Positions 40,596-49,528 are shown, counted from the stretch's first letter. The stretch: 64,000 nt of DNA from Amycolatopsis taiwanensis DSM 45107 (GCF_000519205.1 NZ_KI912601.1:314821-378820); one strand, 5' to 3'. The notes: generated by a model not told the origin, from the letters alone. Numbers and translations are program-made.

Positions 40596-40789
40596 TTCAG
40601 AACGTGTTCGGGTAGCCAGGCCGTGACTTCTCCTCGCCTGCTGCCGGTCAACCACGATGGCGGCCTGCCTCCCCGCCCACGCAGGGGGTCTGGGGGCTTG
40701 CCCCCAGTCGGGGTGTGGGGGCGCCAGCCCCCACAACGTAGAGCGTTGTGCGGTGTCATCAAGCGCGCTCATCTCGCGTTTGGAATAAC
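40596..40789 (-). repeat. Family B repeat, copy B2, with family D palindrome D2 inside
   Basis: The minus-strand frame ends VTAWLPEHVLNNTEVMRR and its TGA (40571-40573) overlaps the ATG of the alcohol dehydrogenase. GACCGGCAG and CACGGCCTGGCTACCCG are shared with B1 and B3. The palindrome D2 (40683-40736) is inserted at the same relative site as in B3. It fills most of the 252-bp gap between MftE and the dehydrogenase. Confidence 0.72.
40683..40736. repeat. Family D palindrome, copy D2
   Basis: CTGGGGGCTTGCCCCCAG followed by a GTGGGGGC...GCCCCCAC arm, inserted in family B copy B2 at the position occupied by D4/D5 in B3. Confidence 0.8.
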
Positions 40790-40826
40790 CCTCCTCATTG
40801 TGTTTGTGGCGCGCGCACCGACCGGT

Positions 40827-41504
40827 TCATGATGACATTGGAGTCAACGTGGAGGCCGCTTTCCGCAGGCTTTCCGCCCAGCGACAGAGAATTTCCCGGC
40901 CCTCGGCAGCGCTGGAGCCGGACGGGTCGCCGAGGACGCCGGTCGGGCTCACCGCGCGGACCCCACCGCTGCGCAGCCGGCCGATCAACTCGGGCAATGG
41001 GGTGGTCACGCCGGGTCCGCGCGGTCTTGGCCGCACCGCGGACGGGCGCAGGGCGAGCATCACGGACGTTTCCACGCGGCCGGCATGGCTGTCCTCCGCC
41101 GGCCCCCGCGGAAACCAGGCCAGCACGTTCCGGCCTTCCCCGCGTAGGAGCGATACCGCGCGTCGCACCGGTTCGGCGTTTCCGCCGTGCGCGCAGACCA
41201 GCAGCACCCCGGCGAACGCGTCGGCGGAGCGCCCGAGTTCGACGAGCAGTAACTCGGTGGCTTCCTGGCCGAGCGAAAGGGTTCCGGGAAACCCTGCGTG
41301 CTCGCCGCTCGATCCGTAGGCCACCGGTGGTGCTACCACGACGTCCTCGCGCGATTGCGCGAGCCGTTCACACAACGCGACGGCGATCTCGGTGTCCACG
41401 GTGAACGGCAGGTGTGGGCCGTGCTGCTCGGTGGCGCCGACCGGCACGGCGAGGATCCGCGGCCCGGTGAGCTCGGTCCAGGTCAGCTCGGCCAGACCGG
41501 TCAT
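40827..41504 (-). CDS. mftE: MftE, mycofactocin precursor peptidase (creatininase family)
   Basis: 225 residues of the creatininase fold: VPVGATEQHGPHLPFTVDTEIA near 21-42 and LLVCAHGGNAEPVRRAV near 101-117 contain the metal ligands (E, H, D, H, E). MftE cleaves modified MftA to release the C-terminal Val-Tyr-derived heterocycle AHDP. The ATG (41502-41504) overlaps the mftF stop. In most clusters MftE precedes MftF; here it is last. Confidence in the mft assignment comes from context as well as motif. Confidence 0.93.
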   Translation of the reverse strand: MTGLAELTWTELTGPRILAVPVGATEQHGPHLPFTVDTEIAVALCERLAQSREDVVVAPPVAYGSSGEHAGFPGTLSLGQEATELLLVELGRSADAFAGVLLVCAHGGNAEPVRRAVSLLRGEGRNVLAWFPRGPAEDSHAGRVETSVMLALRPSAVRPRPRGPGVTTPLPELIGRLRSGGVRAVSPTGVLGDPSGSSAAEGREILCRWAESLRKAASTLTPMSS

Positions 41505-42898
41505 CGCTTTCCCGGCTTTCCCATCGGATCAGTCGCGCGAAGCGTGTCCGTTAAGGGTGATGGGCGACGGGTGGGCCAGTCCGAAAGATCCGGTAGCAGG
41601 GCGGCGGCGCTGCGTTCGGTGAGGCAGCCGCGCCAGACACCCGCGCCGTAGCTCACGTCGTCGGCGACGCGTGCGAGCAGCCACGGCAGCGGGCCGACCG
41701 CCGGCCGGGCACGCGCCCAGTCGAGCAGGTGCCGCGACAGGGCGGCGGCGAGCACCAGCCTGCCCCGTTTCGACCAGGCCAGCACCGGAATCGCGACCGG
41801 GCCCCAGGTACGAGTGACGGCGTCGGCGAGGAACCGGCCCGCGCCGAGGTGTCCGCGCAACGCGAGCATGAGCGAGTTCCGTGCGGGCACACCGAATCGC
41901 CGAAGCTTGCGGGGCAGCAGCGCGGCCGTGCCCAGCGCGACCGCCAGACCCGTGCCCGGCCGGCCCGCCACCGCCGCGGTCCAGGCCAGCGCCGTCCACC
42001 GGGACACGCGCAGTGGCGCGAGTGCCTTCCGCCCGTGCCGGCGGGCGAGCGGTGCCGCGGAGGTGCCGTACTCGAACCGCTGCCGCAGCCACGCGCGCCA
42101 GTTCGCGCGCGGCGTGTGGGTCACCTCTGATGCCGGTTCGTACCGCACCGAACCACCGCCCGCGATCAGCCGCCAGACGAGGTCGACGTCCTCCCCGAAC
42201 CGCAGGTTCTCGTCGAAGCCACCAGATGCGCGCAACGCCGAGGTACGCACCACCAGGGCCGCAGTGGGTAGGTAGCTCACCCGTGCCCCGGGCCGAACCA
42301 ACGCCGGAGCGGGGCCGAGGTCGAGCGAGGATCTGGCGCGTTCGTACCGCGCGAGCGTGGTGGTTCCGGGCGCGCTGCGCACCCTGGGCGCCACCGCCGC
42401 CACGTCCGGATCTTCGAAGTGTGGCAGCAGCGCGTCGAGCCAGCCGGGTTCCGGCCTGATATCGGCGTCGAGGAAGGCGACGAATTCGGTCTTCACCGCC
42501 CGCCATCCGGTGTTGCGGGCCGCGGCGGGACCACGGGAAACCGGATGGCGGTGCGCCGCGCCCGGCACCGGTTCGCGCGAGCCGTCGTCGACCACCACCG
42601 TCCCGGCGAGTTCCGCCAGCCACGGCAGCAGTCCGGCCAACTGCTCGCTGTGATCGCGGACCGGGATGACGGCCGTGACGTCCCGCGGCTTCCACCGCGC
42701 CGCCACGAATTCCGGGTGCGCCATGCCCGCGGCGATCAATTTCTTCGCCAGCTTCGTTCCCGAACCGACTTCCGCGCCGGAACGCCATTCCTCGACCCGG
42801 CGCAGGCCCGCCTCCGACAGGCGCATGACCCGCAGCGGCGACCCGCCGACCAGCGCCCGCCCCACCACCGTGGTGGCCGAATCGAAGCGCAGTCTCAT
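41501..42898 (-). CDS. mftF: MftF, mycofactocin glycosyltransferase
   Basis: 465 residues, GT2-family: DVTAVIPVRDHSEQLAGLL, VVVDDGSREP, SRGPAAARNTGWRAVKTEFVA and FLDADIRPEPGWLDALLP (DxD) near 140-165, and FDENLRFGEDVDLVWRL near 230. A hydrophobic C-terminal part suggests membrane association. MftF builds a beta-1,4-glucan chain on premycofactocin in mycobacteria. The ATG (42896-42898) overlaps the end of the family A copy A7, whose SD-like GGAGGAG drives it. Confidence 0.94.
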   Translation of the reverse strand: MRLRFDSATTVVGRALVGGSPLRVMRLSEAGLRRVEEWRSGAEVGSGTKLAKKLIAAGMAHPEFVAARWKPRDVTAVIPVRDHSEQLAGLLPWLAELAGTVVVDDGSREPVPGAAHRHPVSRGPAAARNTGWRAVKTEFVAFLDADIRPEPGWLDALLPHFEDPDVAAVAPRVRSAPGTTTLARYERARSSLDLGPAPALVRPGARVSYLPTAALVVRTSALRASGGFDENLRFGEDVDLVWRLIAGGGSVRYEPASEVTHTPRANWRAWLRQRFEYGTSAAPLARRHGRKALAPLRVSRWTALAWTAAVAGRPGTGLAVALGTAALLPRKLRRFGVPARNSLMLALRGHLGAGRFLADAVTRTWGPVAIPVLAWSKRGRLVLAAALSRHLLDWARARPAVGPLPWLLARVADDVSYGAGVWRGCLTERSAAALLPDLSDWPTRRPSPLTDTLRATDPMGKPGKR

Positions 42899-43121
42899 GC
42901 CTTCTCCTCCGCGAGTTTGCGCGCGACCGTGCCTTGCGGAGGCTCCGCCCCCACACCCCCGACTGGGGGCAAGCCCCCAGACCCCTTATCGTGTCGACAG
43001 GGCGCTCCATCCGAGATCAAGTCACCTTCTCGACATAGGCGCCCCGCCGCCCCGATAGCGGGCCTTCGGGGCGCGCACGGTGGTCACCTTGATTGCCGCG
43101 CCTTGACACAGGGCTACTCAT
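42895..43121 (-). repeat. Family A repeat, copy A7, interrupted by palindrome D3
   Basis: The ATG (43119-43121) overlaps the SDR stop and reads MSSPVSRRGNQGDHRAR, PLSGRRGAYVEKVT then stops; after the stop the frame resumes with RPVDTI before D3 (42934-42986), whose insertion shifts the phase. The last block (ARKLAEEKA) ends in a TGA overlapping the mftF ATG. So both couplings survive although the frame is broken: ribosomes would have to reinitiate at the ATG near 43010. Confidence 0.6.
42934..42986. repeat. Family D palindrome, copy D3
   Basis: GAGGCTCCGCCCCCACACCC arm and GGGGGCAAGCCCCCAG arm inserted in family A copy A7, directly after the RPVDTI codons, at the same site as D6/D7 in A10. 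Confidence 0.8.
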
Positions 43122-43864
43122 GCGGTGAAGCCTCCGTCGGCGTGGACGACGGTGCCGGTGATCGCGGAGGACTGCGCGGAGCAGAGCCAGCACACCGCGG
43201 CCGCGACCTCCTCGGGATCGAGCAGCCGCTCGATGAGCTGGTGCTGGGCGAATTCCTCGACGTCGCCGAGTTGATAGAGCTCCGCGGTGGCGTCGAGCAT
43301 CGCGGTCCGGGTCGAGCCGGGCGAGACCGCGGTGGCGGTGACGCCGGTCCCGCGCAGATCGCTGGCCAGGCCCCGGATCAGGCCGACGACGGCGTGCTTG
43401 GCGGCGTTGTAGCCGGCGAGGTGCCAGAGTCCGTGATGCGCCGCCGCCGAGGCGATCGCGACGAACCGCCCGGAGCGGGGCTCGGGCCGCCGCAGCAGCG
43501 CGGGCACGGCCGCGCGTGCGAGGTGGAAGATTCCGCGCACGCCATGCTCGAACAAGGCGTCCCAGTCAGTGTCTTCGGTTTCCCACAACGGTTTTCCGCC
43601 CGCCATCACTGCCGCGCAGCCGACGGCCGCGTCCACGCCGCCGAACTCGCGCTCGGCGTGTGCGACGGCACGGGTCAACGCGCGCTGGTCCCGGACGTCG
43701 GCGACCTCCGCGAGCACCTGGTCCGGCCACCGTGCCGCCTGCTTGGCGAGTTCGCCGCCACGCACATCCACCGCGACGATCCGCCAGTCCTCGGCGACGA
43801 GCCGGTCCACCACCGCGCCGCCGATACCACCGGCCGCACCCGTAATCACCGCAACCCGCGTCAT
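43118..43864 (-). CDS. SDR-family oxidoreductase in the mycofactocin locus
   Basis: 248 residues, classical SDR. NAD motif VAVITGAAGGIGGAVVDRL (TGxxxGIG), catalytic Ser in FVAIASAAAHHG near 137 and YNAAKHAVVG (YxxxK) near 152-161, then GVTATAVSPGSTRTAM. Locus context suggests it is one of the mycofactocin-coupled dehydrogenases, but I see no clear diagnostic insertion and the substrate is unknown. The ATG (43862-43864) overlaps the EtfB-like stop. Confidence 0.88.
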   Translation of the reverse strand: MTRVAVITGAAGGIGGAVVDRLVAEDWRIVAVDVRGGELAKQAARWPDQVLAEVADVRDQRALTRAVAHAEREFGGVDAAVGCAAVMAGGKPLWETEDTDWDALFEHGVRGIFHLARAAVPALLRRPEPRSGRFVAIASAAAHHGLWHLAGYNAAKHAVVGLIRGLASDLRGTGVTATAVSPGSTRTAMLDATAELYQLGDVEEFAQHQLIERLLDPEEVAAAVCWLCSAQSSAITGTVVHADGGFTA

Positions 43865-44691
43865 GACGTGAAGCCGTTGTCGCGCAGGTAATCCACCAGC
43901 TCTTGGGCGGCTTCGGTCGCGGTGGCCGGCCTGACGACCTTCGGTGGTGTCCGCGCGACGAGGGCGCCCGTCAGCGCGAGCATCCGCCGGTTGGGCTCGC
44001 TTCCGGCCGGGATCGGCAGGGGCCGTGGCCGGGGCCGGTACGGCTTGGCGGTGCCCGCCGGAACGGGAAGAGTACCGGCCTGGACCACGGGTATCAGGGC
44101 GCGACGGGCGGCCAGCGTCGCGGGCAGCGACGCCCGCCGAAGCGTGGTGCCGGCGGCCTCGACCGAGCACACCGCGGGCGTGCCGAAGGAGACACGTTCC
44201 CGCCGGCCGCCGTCGAGCCGGCGCACCCCGTGCAGCCTGCCGTCGACGGCGGTCAGCTCCACCAGCCCGAGCGCCTGGACAGCACCGAGCTGGTGGGCCA
44301 GGAACGCCGGGGTGCTGCCGGTTCCGCGATCAACCGAATGCGCGCCGCACACCACGACGTCCGGCGGCTCGCCCAGCCCCGCGAGGAGCAGCCGCGCGGT
44401 GGCGCTGCCGTCCTCGGTGACCGCGATCGCCGGGTCCGGACCGTCGACCCGCACGACCTCGTCGGCGCCCACGGCGAGCGCCTCGCGCAACATCTCCTCG
44501 GCGGCGGGCGGGCCGACGGTGACCGCGGCACAGCGTCCGCCGAGCGCGTCGCGCAGCCGCAAGGCGTGCTCGAGTGCGGCCCGCTCCGCCGCACTGACCC
44601 CGCTGCCGCGCGGATCGGTCCGTACCTCGCCGGTCAGCGGGTCCACCGCCGCCCGCTGGTCGCTCCACCGGAGCGCGGCCACGATCAACAT
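43861..44691 (-). CDS. Electron transfer flavoprotein beta subunit-like protein (mycofactocin-associated)
   Basis: 276 residues of the ETF alpha/beta superfamily. VSAAERAALEHALRLRDALGG near 41-61, AAVTVGPPAAEEMLREALAVGADEVVRV near 63-90, and VVVCGAHSVDRGTGSTPAFLAHQLG near 112-136 (adenine/AMP loop) match the family. It would pair with the EtfA-like protein four genes upstream and carry electrons from the flavoenzymes to the FixC/FixX-like pair. The ATG at 44689-44691 is chosen 4 nt after the FixX stop; a longer start would overlap FixX. Confidence 0.87.
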   Translation of the reverse strand: MLIVAALRWSDQRAAVDPLTGEVRTDPRGSGVSAAERAALEHALRLRDALGGRCAAVTVGPPAAEEMLREALAVGADEVVRVDGPDPAIAVTEDGSATARLLLAGLGEPPDVVVCGAHSVDRGTGSTPAFLAHQLGAVQALGLVELTAVDGRLHGVRRLDGGRRERVSFGTPAVCSVEAAGTTLRRASLPATLAARRALIPVVQAGTLPVPAGTAKPYRPRPRPLPIPAGSEPNRRMLALTGALVARTPPKVVRPATATEAAQELVDYLRDNGFTS

Positions 44692-44695
44692 CCGC

Positions 44696-44995
44696 TCATC
44701 CCCTCCGGAAGACGACGCCCTGGCCACCTTCGGGGTAGGTCCAGGTGATCGCGCCCTCGGCGTTGCACACCTGGTAGCAGGTGCCGCATTCGAAACACTG
44801 CTCGTAGTTGAACAGGATGCCGCCGTCGCTGGTCGGCACGAACAGGTTCGCCGGGCAGGCGTGGACGCACGCCTTGGTGGTGCAGGACCGGCAGATCTCG
44901 CCGTCCACCGTGATGTGCGGCCGCTCGGCGACCCGGAACTCCACTGTGGACATCAGGTCGTCGAACGCGGTCTCGCCGTATCTCTGTTCGCTCAC
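44696..44995 (-). CDS. FixX-like ferredoxin (mycofactocin-associated)
   Basis: 99 residues with two cysteine sets: CRSCTTKACVHACP near 35-48 and CFECGTCYQVCN near 67-78, eight Cys for [4Fe-4S] centre(s). The FixX/ETF-QO ferredoxin-type sequence fits a partner of the FixC-like flavoprotein directly upstream, together resembling the two domains of electron-transfer flavoprotein:quinone oxidoreductase. The GTG (44993-44995) overlaps the stop of micro-ORF A8. Confidence 0.93.
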   Translation of the reverse strand: MSEQRYGETAFDDLMSTVEFRVAERPHITVDGEICRSCTTKACVHACPANLFVPTSDGGILFNYEQCFECGTCYQVCNAEGAITWTYPEGGQGVVFRRG

Positions 44996-45090
44996 TGTTC
45001 CTCCGCGGGTTTGCGCGCGACCGCTGGCGGGAAGAAAGCGCGCGCGTGGTGGTCACTGTGATTGCCGCGAATTGACCTAGGGGATCTCAT
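44992..45090 (-). repeat. Family A repeat, copy A8: 32-codon micro-ORF linking fixC- and fixX-like genes
   Basis: ATG (45088-45090) overlaps the FixC-like stop; TGA (44992-44994) overlaps the FixX-like GTG. The frame reads RSPRSIRGNHSDHHARAF then AVARKPAEEQ; the middle (PLSGRR...RPVDTI) is deleted in frame. GGAGGAA within AEEQ is the ribosome binding site of fixX. A clean double-coupled copy inside the mycofactocin operon. Confidence 0.72.
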
Positions 45091-46445
45091 CGCATGGCTC
45101 GCATTCCGGTCCAGGCGTCCCGGGCGAGGTCACGCAACCGGACACCGTTGGCTTTGGCACTGCGCCGCAGCAAGCGGCCCAGCCCGGGCTTCGGTCGCGG
45201 GTTGTCCACCTGGAACAACCCTTGCACCAGGTCGCAGACCAGTCCGGGGTAGTTGTGCTGCATGCGATCCGACAGCACCAGACCGGGAAAGTCCCGCAGC
45301 TTCCGGTGGTCGGCCAGCACGAACGACTTCTCCAGCAGCGCGGTGTACCCGGCCAGGCCGCGCCGTGAGGTGTCGCCCGCCCGCAGCGCGTCCGCGGCCG
45401 CCCGGCCCGCGTACATGCCCGCGCCGAGCGCGAAGTTGACGCCCTCCAGCCAGATCCCGGCCGCCAGGCACATCGCGGCGGCGTCCCCCGCGACCAGGAT
45501 CCCGTCGCCGGTCAGCCGCGGCATCGACCGGTAGCCGCCCTCCGGGATGAGGTGCGCGGAGTACTCGATCTCCACCCCGCCCCGGATCAGCGGCGCGATC
45601 GCCGGGTGCCGCTTGAGGTCGGCGATCAGCTCCTCCGGCCGGGTCTTGGCCGTGCTCAACGACTCCAGCCCGAGCACCACGCCGATGGACACCGAATCCA
45701 GGTTGGTGTAAAGAAAACCACCGCCGGGGATGCCCCGCGTGCAGCCCAGGATCTCGAAGTCGACACCGTCGGTACCGGTGACCCCGAACCGTTCGTCGAT
45801 CACCTCGCGCGACAGGCGCAACGTCTGCTTCACCCCGAGTGTGAGGTGACTGTCGCCGCCCGGCGGGAACAGCCCGGCTTCCTTGGCGAGGAAGGAGTTC
45901 ACGCCGTCGCAGGCGATGACCACGCCCGCGGTGAGATCGCCGTCGGGACGGTCGGTGCGCACGCCGACCACCGCACCCGCGCTGCTGCGCAGCAACCCGG
46001 TGACCACTGTGGACGGAACCAGCACCGCGCCCGCGGCCACCGCCTGCTCGGCCAGCCAGGAATCCAGGTCCGCCCGGTGCGCCGTCGCCCCGTTGTACGG
46101 CGGACGGCCCCAGTCCTGGGTGCGGAAGTCGACGGTCAGCGCCTGAGCCGGGGTCATCACCATGGTGCAACGCCGGGTCACCCAGCGCTGCACCGGCATC
46201 TGCTCCCACCAGTTCGGGATCAGTTCGTCCAACACGCGGCCGTAGACCACGCCGCCATAGACGTTCTTCGAACCGGGGAACGGGCCGCGTTCGATCAGCG
46301 CGACCGAGTAACCGGCGCGCGCCACCTCCAGCGCGGCCGCCGAGCCGGCCGGTCCCGCGCCGACCACCACCACGTCGAACATGCGGGTACGCGCCTGGTC
46401 ATCACTGACCACAGTGGACTGTGAACCGGGTCCGGCGTAGGTCAC
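45087..46445 (-). CDS. FixC-like FAD oxidoreductase (ETF-quinone oxidoreductase type, mycofactocin-associated)
   Basis: 452 residues. DVVVVGAGPAGSAAALEVARAG near 28-49 binds FAD; GSKNVYGGVVYGRVLDELIP, VIACDGVNSFLAKEAG and GDGILVAGDAAAMCLAAGIWLEGVNFALGAGMYAG follow the FixC pattern. It likely takes electrons from the ETF-like pair and passes them to quinone with FixX. The GTG at 46443-46445 is favoured because GGAGG sits 4 nt upstream and it overlaps the preceding micro-ORF stop; an ATG 26 codons further in, at the FAD motif, lacks such a signal. Confidence 0.9.
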   Translation of the reverse strand: MTYAGPGSQSTVVSDDQARTRMFDVVVVGAGPAGSAAALEVARAGYSVALIERGPFPGSKNVYGGVVYGRVLDELIPNWWEQMPVQRWVTRRCTMVMTPAQALTVDFRTQDWGRPPYNGATAHRADLDSWLAEQAVAAGAVLVPSTVVTGLLRSSAGAVVGVRTDRPDGDLTAGVVIACDGVNSFLAKEAGLFPPGGDSHLTLGVKQTLRLSREVIDERFGVTGTDGVDFEILGCTRGIPGGGFLYTNLDSVSIGVVLGLESLSTAKTRPEELIADLKRHPAIAPLIRGGVEIEYSAHLIPEGGYRSMPRLTGDGILVAGDAAAMCLAAGIWLEGVNFALGAGMYAGRAAADALRAGDTSRRGLAGYTALLEKSFVLADHRKLRDFPGLVLSDRMQHNYPGLVCDLVQGLFQVDNPRPKPGLGRLLRRSAKANGVRLRDLARDAWTGMRAMR

Positions 46446-46620
46446 TGGTCCTCCAGTGTCTTGCGGGACACCCGCACCCGGCGTTCTTGCGGGACACCCG
46501 CACCCGGGCTGGCCCCAATGAGCGGGGCTCCGCCATTCTCGCTCATCGGGCCTCCAGTGTCTTGCGGGACACCCGCACCCGGTCGGCCCCAATGAGCGGG
46601 GCTCCGCCATTCTCGCTCAT
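46442..46620 (-). repeat. Tandem coupled micro-ORFs (family E) between etfA- and fixC-like genes
   Basis: Two head-to-tail units. Unit 1 (46620-46543) is a 25-codon frame, MSENGGAPLIGA...RVSRKTLEAR; unit 2 (46546-46442) is 34 codons with a 9-codon insertion in the middle and ends RVSRKTLEDQ. Unit 1's ATG overlaps the etfA stop (ATGA), unit 1's TGA overlaps unit 2's ATG, and unit 2's TGA overlaps the fixC GTG. Each unit ends in ACTGGAGG, giving a ribosome binding site. The whole gap is therefore a relay of translation. The DNA duplication is about 77 bp, nearly identical between copies. Confidence 0.75.
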
Positions 46621-47534
46621 CGGGCCTCCAGTATCCGTGCCAGCTCGACGAGCACGGACTGGGCGTCGGCGACGATGCCGAGTTCGGCCATTGCGGTCAT
46701 CGGGCAGGACGGGTCAATGTTGACGCTGACTACATGGGCGGGGTCTCGAAGACCCCCGATATGTTGTGCCGCACCGGAAATCCCGAACGCGACGTACAGC
46801 TCGGGCGCGGCCACGACGCCGGTGGTGCCGATCTGGCGGTGGTATCCGGTCCAACCCGCGTCGGTCACCACGCGGGTCGCCCCCAGCGACGCGCCCAGCG
46901 CGGAAGCCACCGAGCCGAGCAGCTTCACCGCCGACGGTCCGTCCAGGTCTCCGTGGCCCAGTCCCGCGCCCGCCGCGAAGATGCGCGGCGCCTCGGCGAG
47001 ATCGACCGTGCCAGGCTCCGGCGCCAGCACCTCCAGCACCTCCACGTCCGGCACGTCCCGGTCCGGGAGCGTGATCGCCGTGTGGTGCGGGGGCCGGCCA
47101 TGGTCCGGCTCGGCGGGACGCCCACGCACGCCGGGCTGGAGGGTCGCCACGAACGGTGCCGGGGCGGGCAGCGTCACGGTGACCCGGGAGTCCCATCGGG
47201 ACAGTTCCACCTGGCTCGCGGTGACCCGCACCGCGCCGGGGTACAGCGGGCGGCCGAGTTCCGCGGCCAGGCGCGGGGCGAGATCCCGGCCGTCGGGCGA
47301 GGAGGGCAGCAGAACCTGGTCGGACTCCGCGAGCACACCGGCCAGTTGCGCGGCCCACCGGCCGGGTGCGAACGTTCCGTTCTCCGCAAGCAAGCCGGTT
47401 TTCAGCGTGGTCAGCCCGCCGGCGGCCTCCTTGACGCCCGTGCCGACCAGCAGGGCCCGGCCACCGGCCTCGGCCACGGTCTCGTCCGCGCCGAGCGGGA
47501 GCACGCCGTCCCGGACGACGATCACGGCGATCAC
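46617..47534 (-). CDS. Electron transfer flavoprotein alpha subunit-like protein (mycofactocin-associated)
   Basis: 305 residues. The C-terminal FAD domain is clear: IFAAGAGLGHGDLDGPSAVKLLG near 190-212, TDAGWTGYHRQIGTTGVVAAPELYVAFGISGAAQH near 225-260 and PAHVVSVNIDPSCPM near 267. The N-terminal half is a degenerate ETF domain. The GTG (47532-47534) overlaps the OYE2 stop (GTGA). It would dimerise with the EtfB-like protein and accept electrons from the OYE-type enzymes or another dehydrogenase in the cluster. Confidence 0.9.
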   Translation of the reverse strand: MIAVIVVRDGVLPLGADETVAEAGGRALLVGTGVKEAAGGLTTLKTGLLAENGTFAPGRWAAQLAGVLAESDQVLLPSSPDGRDLAPRLAAELGRPLYPGAVRVTASQVELSRWDSRVTVTLPAPAPFVATLQPGVRGRPAEPDHGRPPHHTAITLPDRDVPDVEVLEVLAPEPGTVDLAEAPRIFAAGAGLGHGDLDGPSAVKLLGSVASALGASLGATRVVTDAGWTGYHRQIGTTGVVAAPELYVAFGISGAAQHIGGLRDPAHVVSVNIDPSCPMTAMAELGIVADAQSVLVELARILEAR

Positions 47535-49510
47535 AGGCTCACCCCCACCCGGTGCCCCTCGACGACCGCGGCGTGCGCCCGGCGCGGGGTGAGACAGTCC
47601 CCGACACGGTGCACCGGGAACGGCGCGCCCTTCAGCGCGTGCCACAGCTCGTCCTCGGGAGCCTGGTGCGTAGCACAGACGACCCAGTCGTAACGGCGCT
47701 CACCGGTGACCCCGGTGGTGTGCTTGAGTATCTGGAGCACCACTGAAGACCCGGAGTCCACTTCGGACGCGCCGAGCACGACCTCGTCCGTGAGCTGCCG
47801 GATGCCCTTGGCGTCCGCCCGGACATTGAACGTCTCCAGGTCCAGCGTGATGCCCAGATCCTGCCCGACGACCATGCCGGAGGTGGACAGGGTCACCGCG
47901 GCGCCCCGGTCGGCGAGCAACTCGGCGACCGAGGTCGCCTGGTGAAAGCCGAGATCGTCGAGCACCAGCACCTCACCGGTGGGCGCCGCACGCCCTTCCA
48001 GCACGTCACGGACATCCACCACGTGCGCCAGCCCACCCGCCCAGTGCGGCGGCTGCGGCCGCGCGCCGGTCGCCAGGACGACCGCGTCCGGCGACTCGGC
48101 CCGTAGCAGGTCGGCGGTGGCCTCCGCACCCGTCTTGACATCGACGCCGTAGCGCTGGCACTCGGCGAGCAGGTTCCTTACCACGTCGAGGAATTCCGCC
48201 CGGCTCGGCACGCTCGCGGCCAGCGCGACCTGGCCGCCGGTGCTCGGCCCCCGCTCGAACAGGGTCACGTGGTGACCACGCTGCGCGGCGGTGGAGGCCG
48301 CTTGCAGCCCGGCGGGCCCGCCGCCGACCACGAGCACTCGCTTCGGCCGGCGCCCCAGGAACGGAAGCGGCACCGATTCCCGGCCGGCGCGCGGGTTTTC
48401 GATGCAGCCGAGCCAGCGGTTGAGCCCCATCCGGCCGACGCATTCCTGGTTGCAGGACAGGCAGGTCCGGATCTCGCCCGCGTGCCCGGCGCGCGCCTTG
48501 GCGGCGAAGTCGGGGTCCGCGATCTGGCCGCGGACCACGCCCACCAGGTCGCAGTGTCCCTCCGCGAGCGCCCGCTCGGCCTGCACCGGGTCCTTGATGC
48601 GGCCCACACCGACCACCGGCAGCCGCACCGCCTCGCGGATCGCGTTCGCGATGAACAGCGCGTATCCGGGCGGGATCGCCATCGACGCCTCGATCAGGTA
48701 AAGCGTCGCGGTGGCCACGCCGATCGAGGTGTTGATGTAGTCGACCTTTCCGGTCGCCTCCACCAGCTTCGCGGTCTCGACGGCCTCCTCGATGGTCGTG
48801 CCGCCCTCGATCAGTTCGTCGCCGCACAGCCGCACGCCCAGCGCCCGGGTGGGGCCGATCGCCTCGCGTACCGCGTCGATGATCTCCAGCAGGATCCGCG
48901 CCCGGTTGACCATCGGGCCGCCGTAGGCGTCGGTGCGCAGATTCGTCGCGGGCGAAAGGAAACCGCGCACGATCGAGGAGTGGGAGCACTGCAGTTCCAC
49001 CCCGTCGAACCCGCCCTCGGCGCAGTGCCCGGCGACCGTGCCGTACCCGGCGACGACCTCGGCGATCTCGTGCACTTCCAGGGCCTTCGGCACCTCGCGG
49101 AACATCGGGTCGGGCACCGGCGAGGGCGCCCAGACCGGCAGGCGGGAGTACATGCCAGACGCCTGGCCGCCGTTGTGGTTGAGCTGCGCGAAAATCGGCA
49201 CGTCGTGGGCGTGCACGGCCTCGGTGATGCGCCGGTAGCCGGGGATGACCGCGCGGTGGAAGCCGTGGATGAGCTTCTCGTACGGCCAGTCGGTGGGGTG
49301 CGTCGAGTGTTCCTCGGTGATGATCAGGCCCGCGCCGCCGGCCGCACGAGCCGCGTAGTACTCGGCGTGCTGCTCGCTGGGCAGGCCTTCGGCCGCGTAG
49401 TTGGTCAGGTGCGCGGAGAACACGATCCGGTTGCGCACCACCACCGGCCCGACCCGCAGCGGCGAGAACAGGTAGCGATATCGACCGGACCCCATCGTCC
49501 CTCCGTTCAT
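47531..49510 (-). CDS. Mycofactocin-system FadH/OYE-type oxidoreductase 2
   Basis: 659 residues. N-terminal OYE TIM barrel with FMN (IITEEHSTHPTDWPYEKL; LNHNGGQASGMYSRLP; QCSHSSIVRGFLSPATNLRTDAYGG with substrate His), a complete [4Fe-4S] motif CLSCNQEC...C near 335-355, and a C-terminal FAD/NAD(P) domain (VLVVGGGPAGLQAASTAAQRG near 380). It matches the mycofactocin-associated FadH/OYE group. The start may be the ATG at 49508-49510 or one at 49493-49495 preceded by GGAGG. It probably reduces an alpha,beta-unsaturated or cofactor-like substrate using the ETF chain. It follows OYE1 after 18 nt. Confidence 0.9.
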   Translation of the reverse strand: MNGGTMGSGRYRYLFSPLRVGPVVVRNRIVFSAHLTNYAAEGLPSEQHAEYYAARAAGGAGLIITEEHSTHPTDWPYEKLIHGFHRAVIPGYRRITEAVHAHDVPIFAQLNHNGGQASGMYSRLPVWAPSPVPDPMFREVPKALEVHEIAEVVAGYGTVAGHCAEGGFDGVELQCSHSSIVRGFLSPATNLRTDAYGGPMVNRARILLEIIDAVREAIGPTRALGVRLCGDELIEGGTTIEEAVETAKLVEATGKVDYINTSIGVATATLYLIEASMAIPPGYALFIANAIREAVRLPVVGVGRIKDPVQAERALAEGHCDLVGVVRGQIADPDFAAKARAGHAGEIRTCLSCNQECVGRMGLNRWLGCIENPRAGRESVPLPFLGRRPKRVLVVGGGPAGLQAASTAAQRGHHVTLFERGPSTGGQVALAASVPSRAEFLDVVRNLLAECQRYGVDVKTGAEATADLLRAESPDAVVLATGARPQPPHWAGGLAHVVDVRDVLEGRAAPTGEVLVLDDLGFHQATSVAELLADRGAAVTLSTSGMVVGQDLGITLDLETFNVRADAKGIRQLTDEVVLGASEVDSGSSVVLQILKHTTGVTGERRYDWVVCATHQAPEDELWHALKGAPFPVHRVGDCLTPRRAHAAVVEGHRVGVSL

Positions 49511-49528
49511 CGTCTTGTCAGCGTCTGG

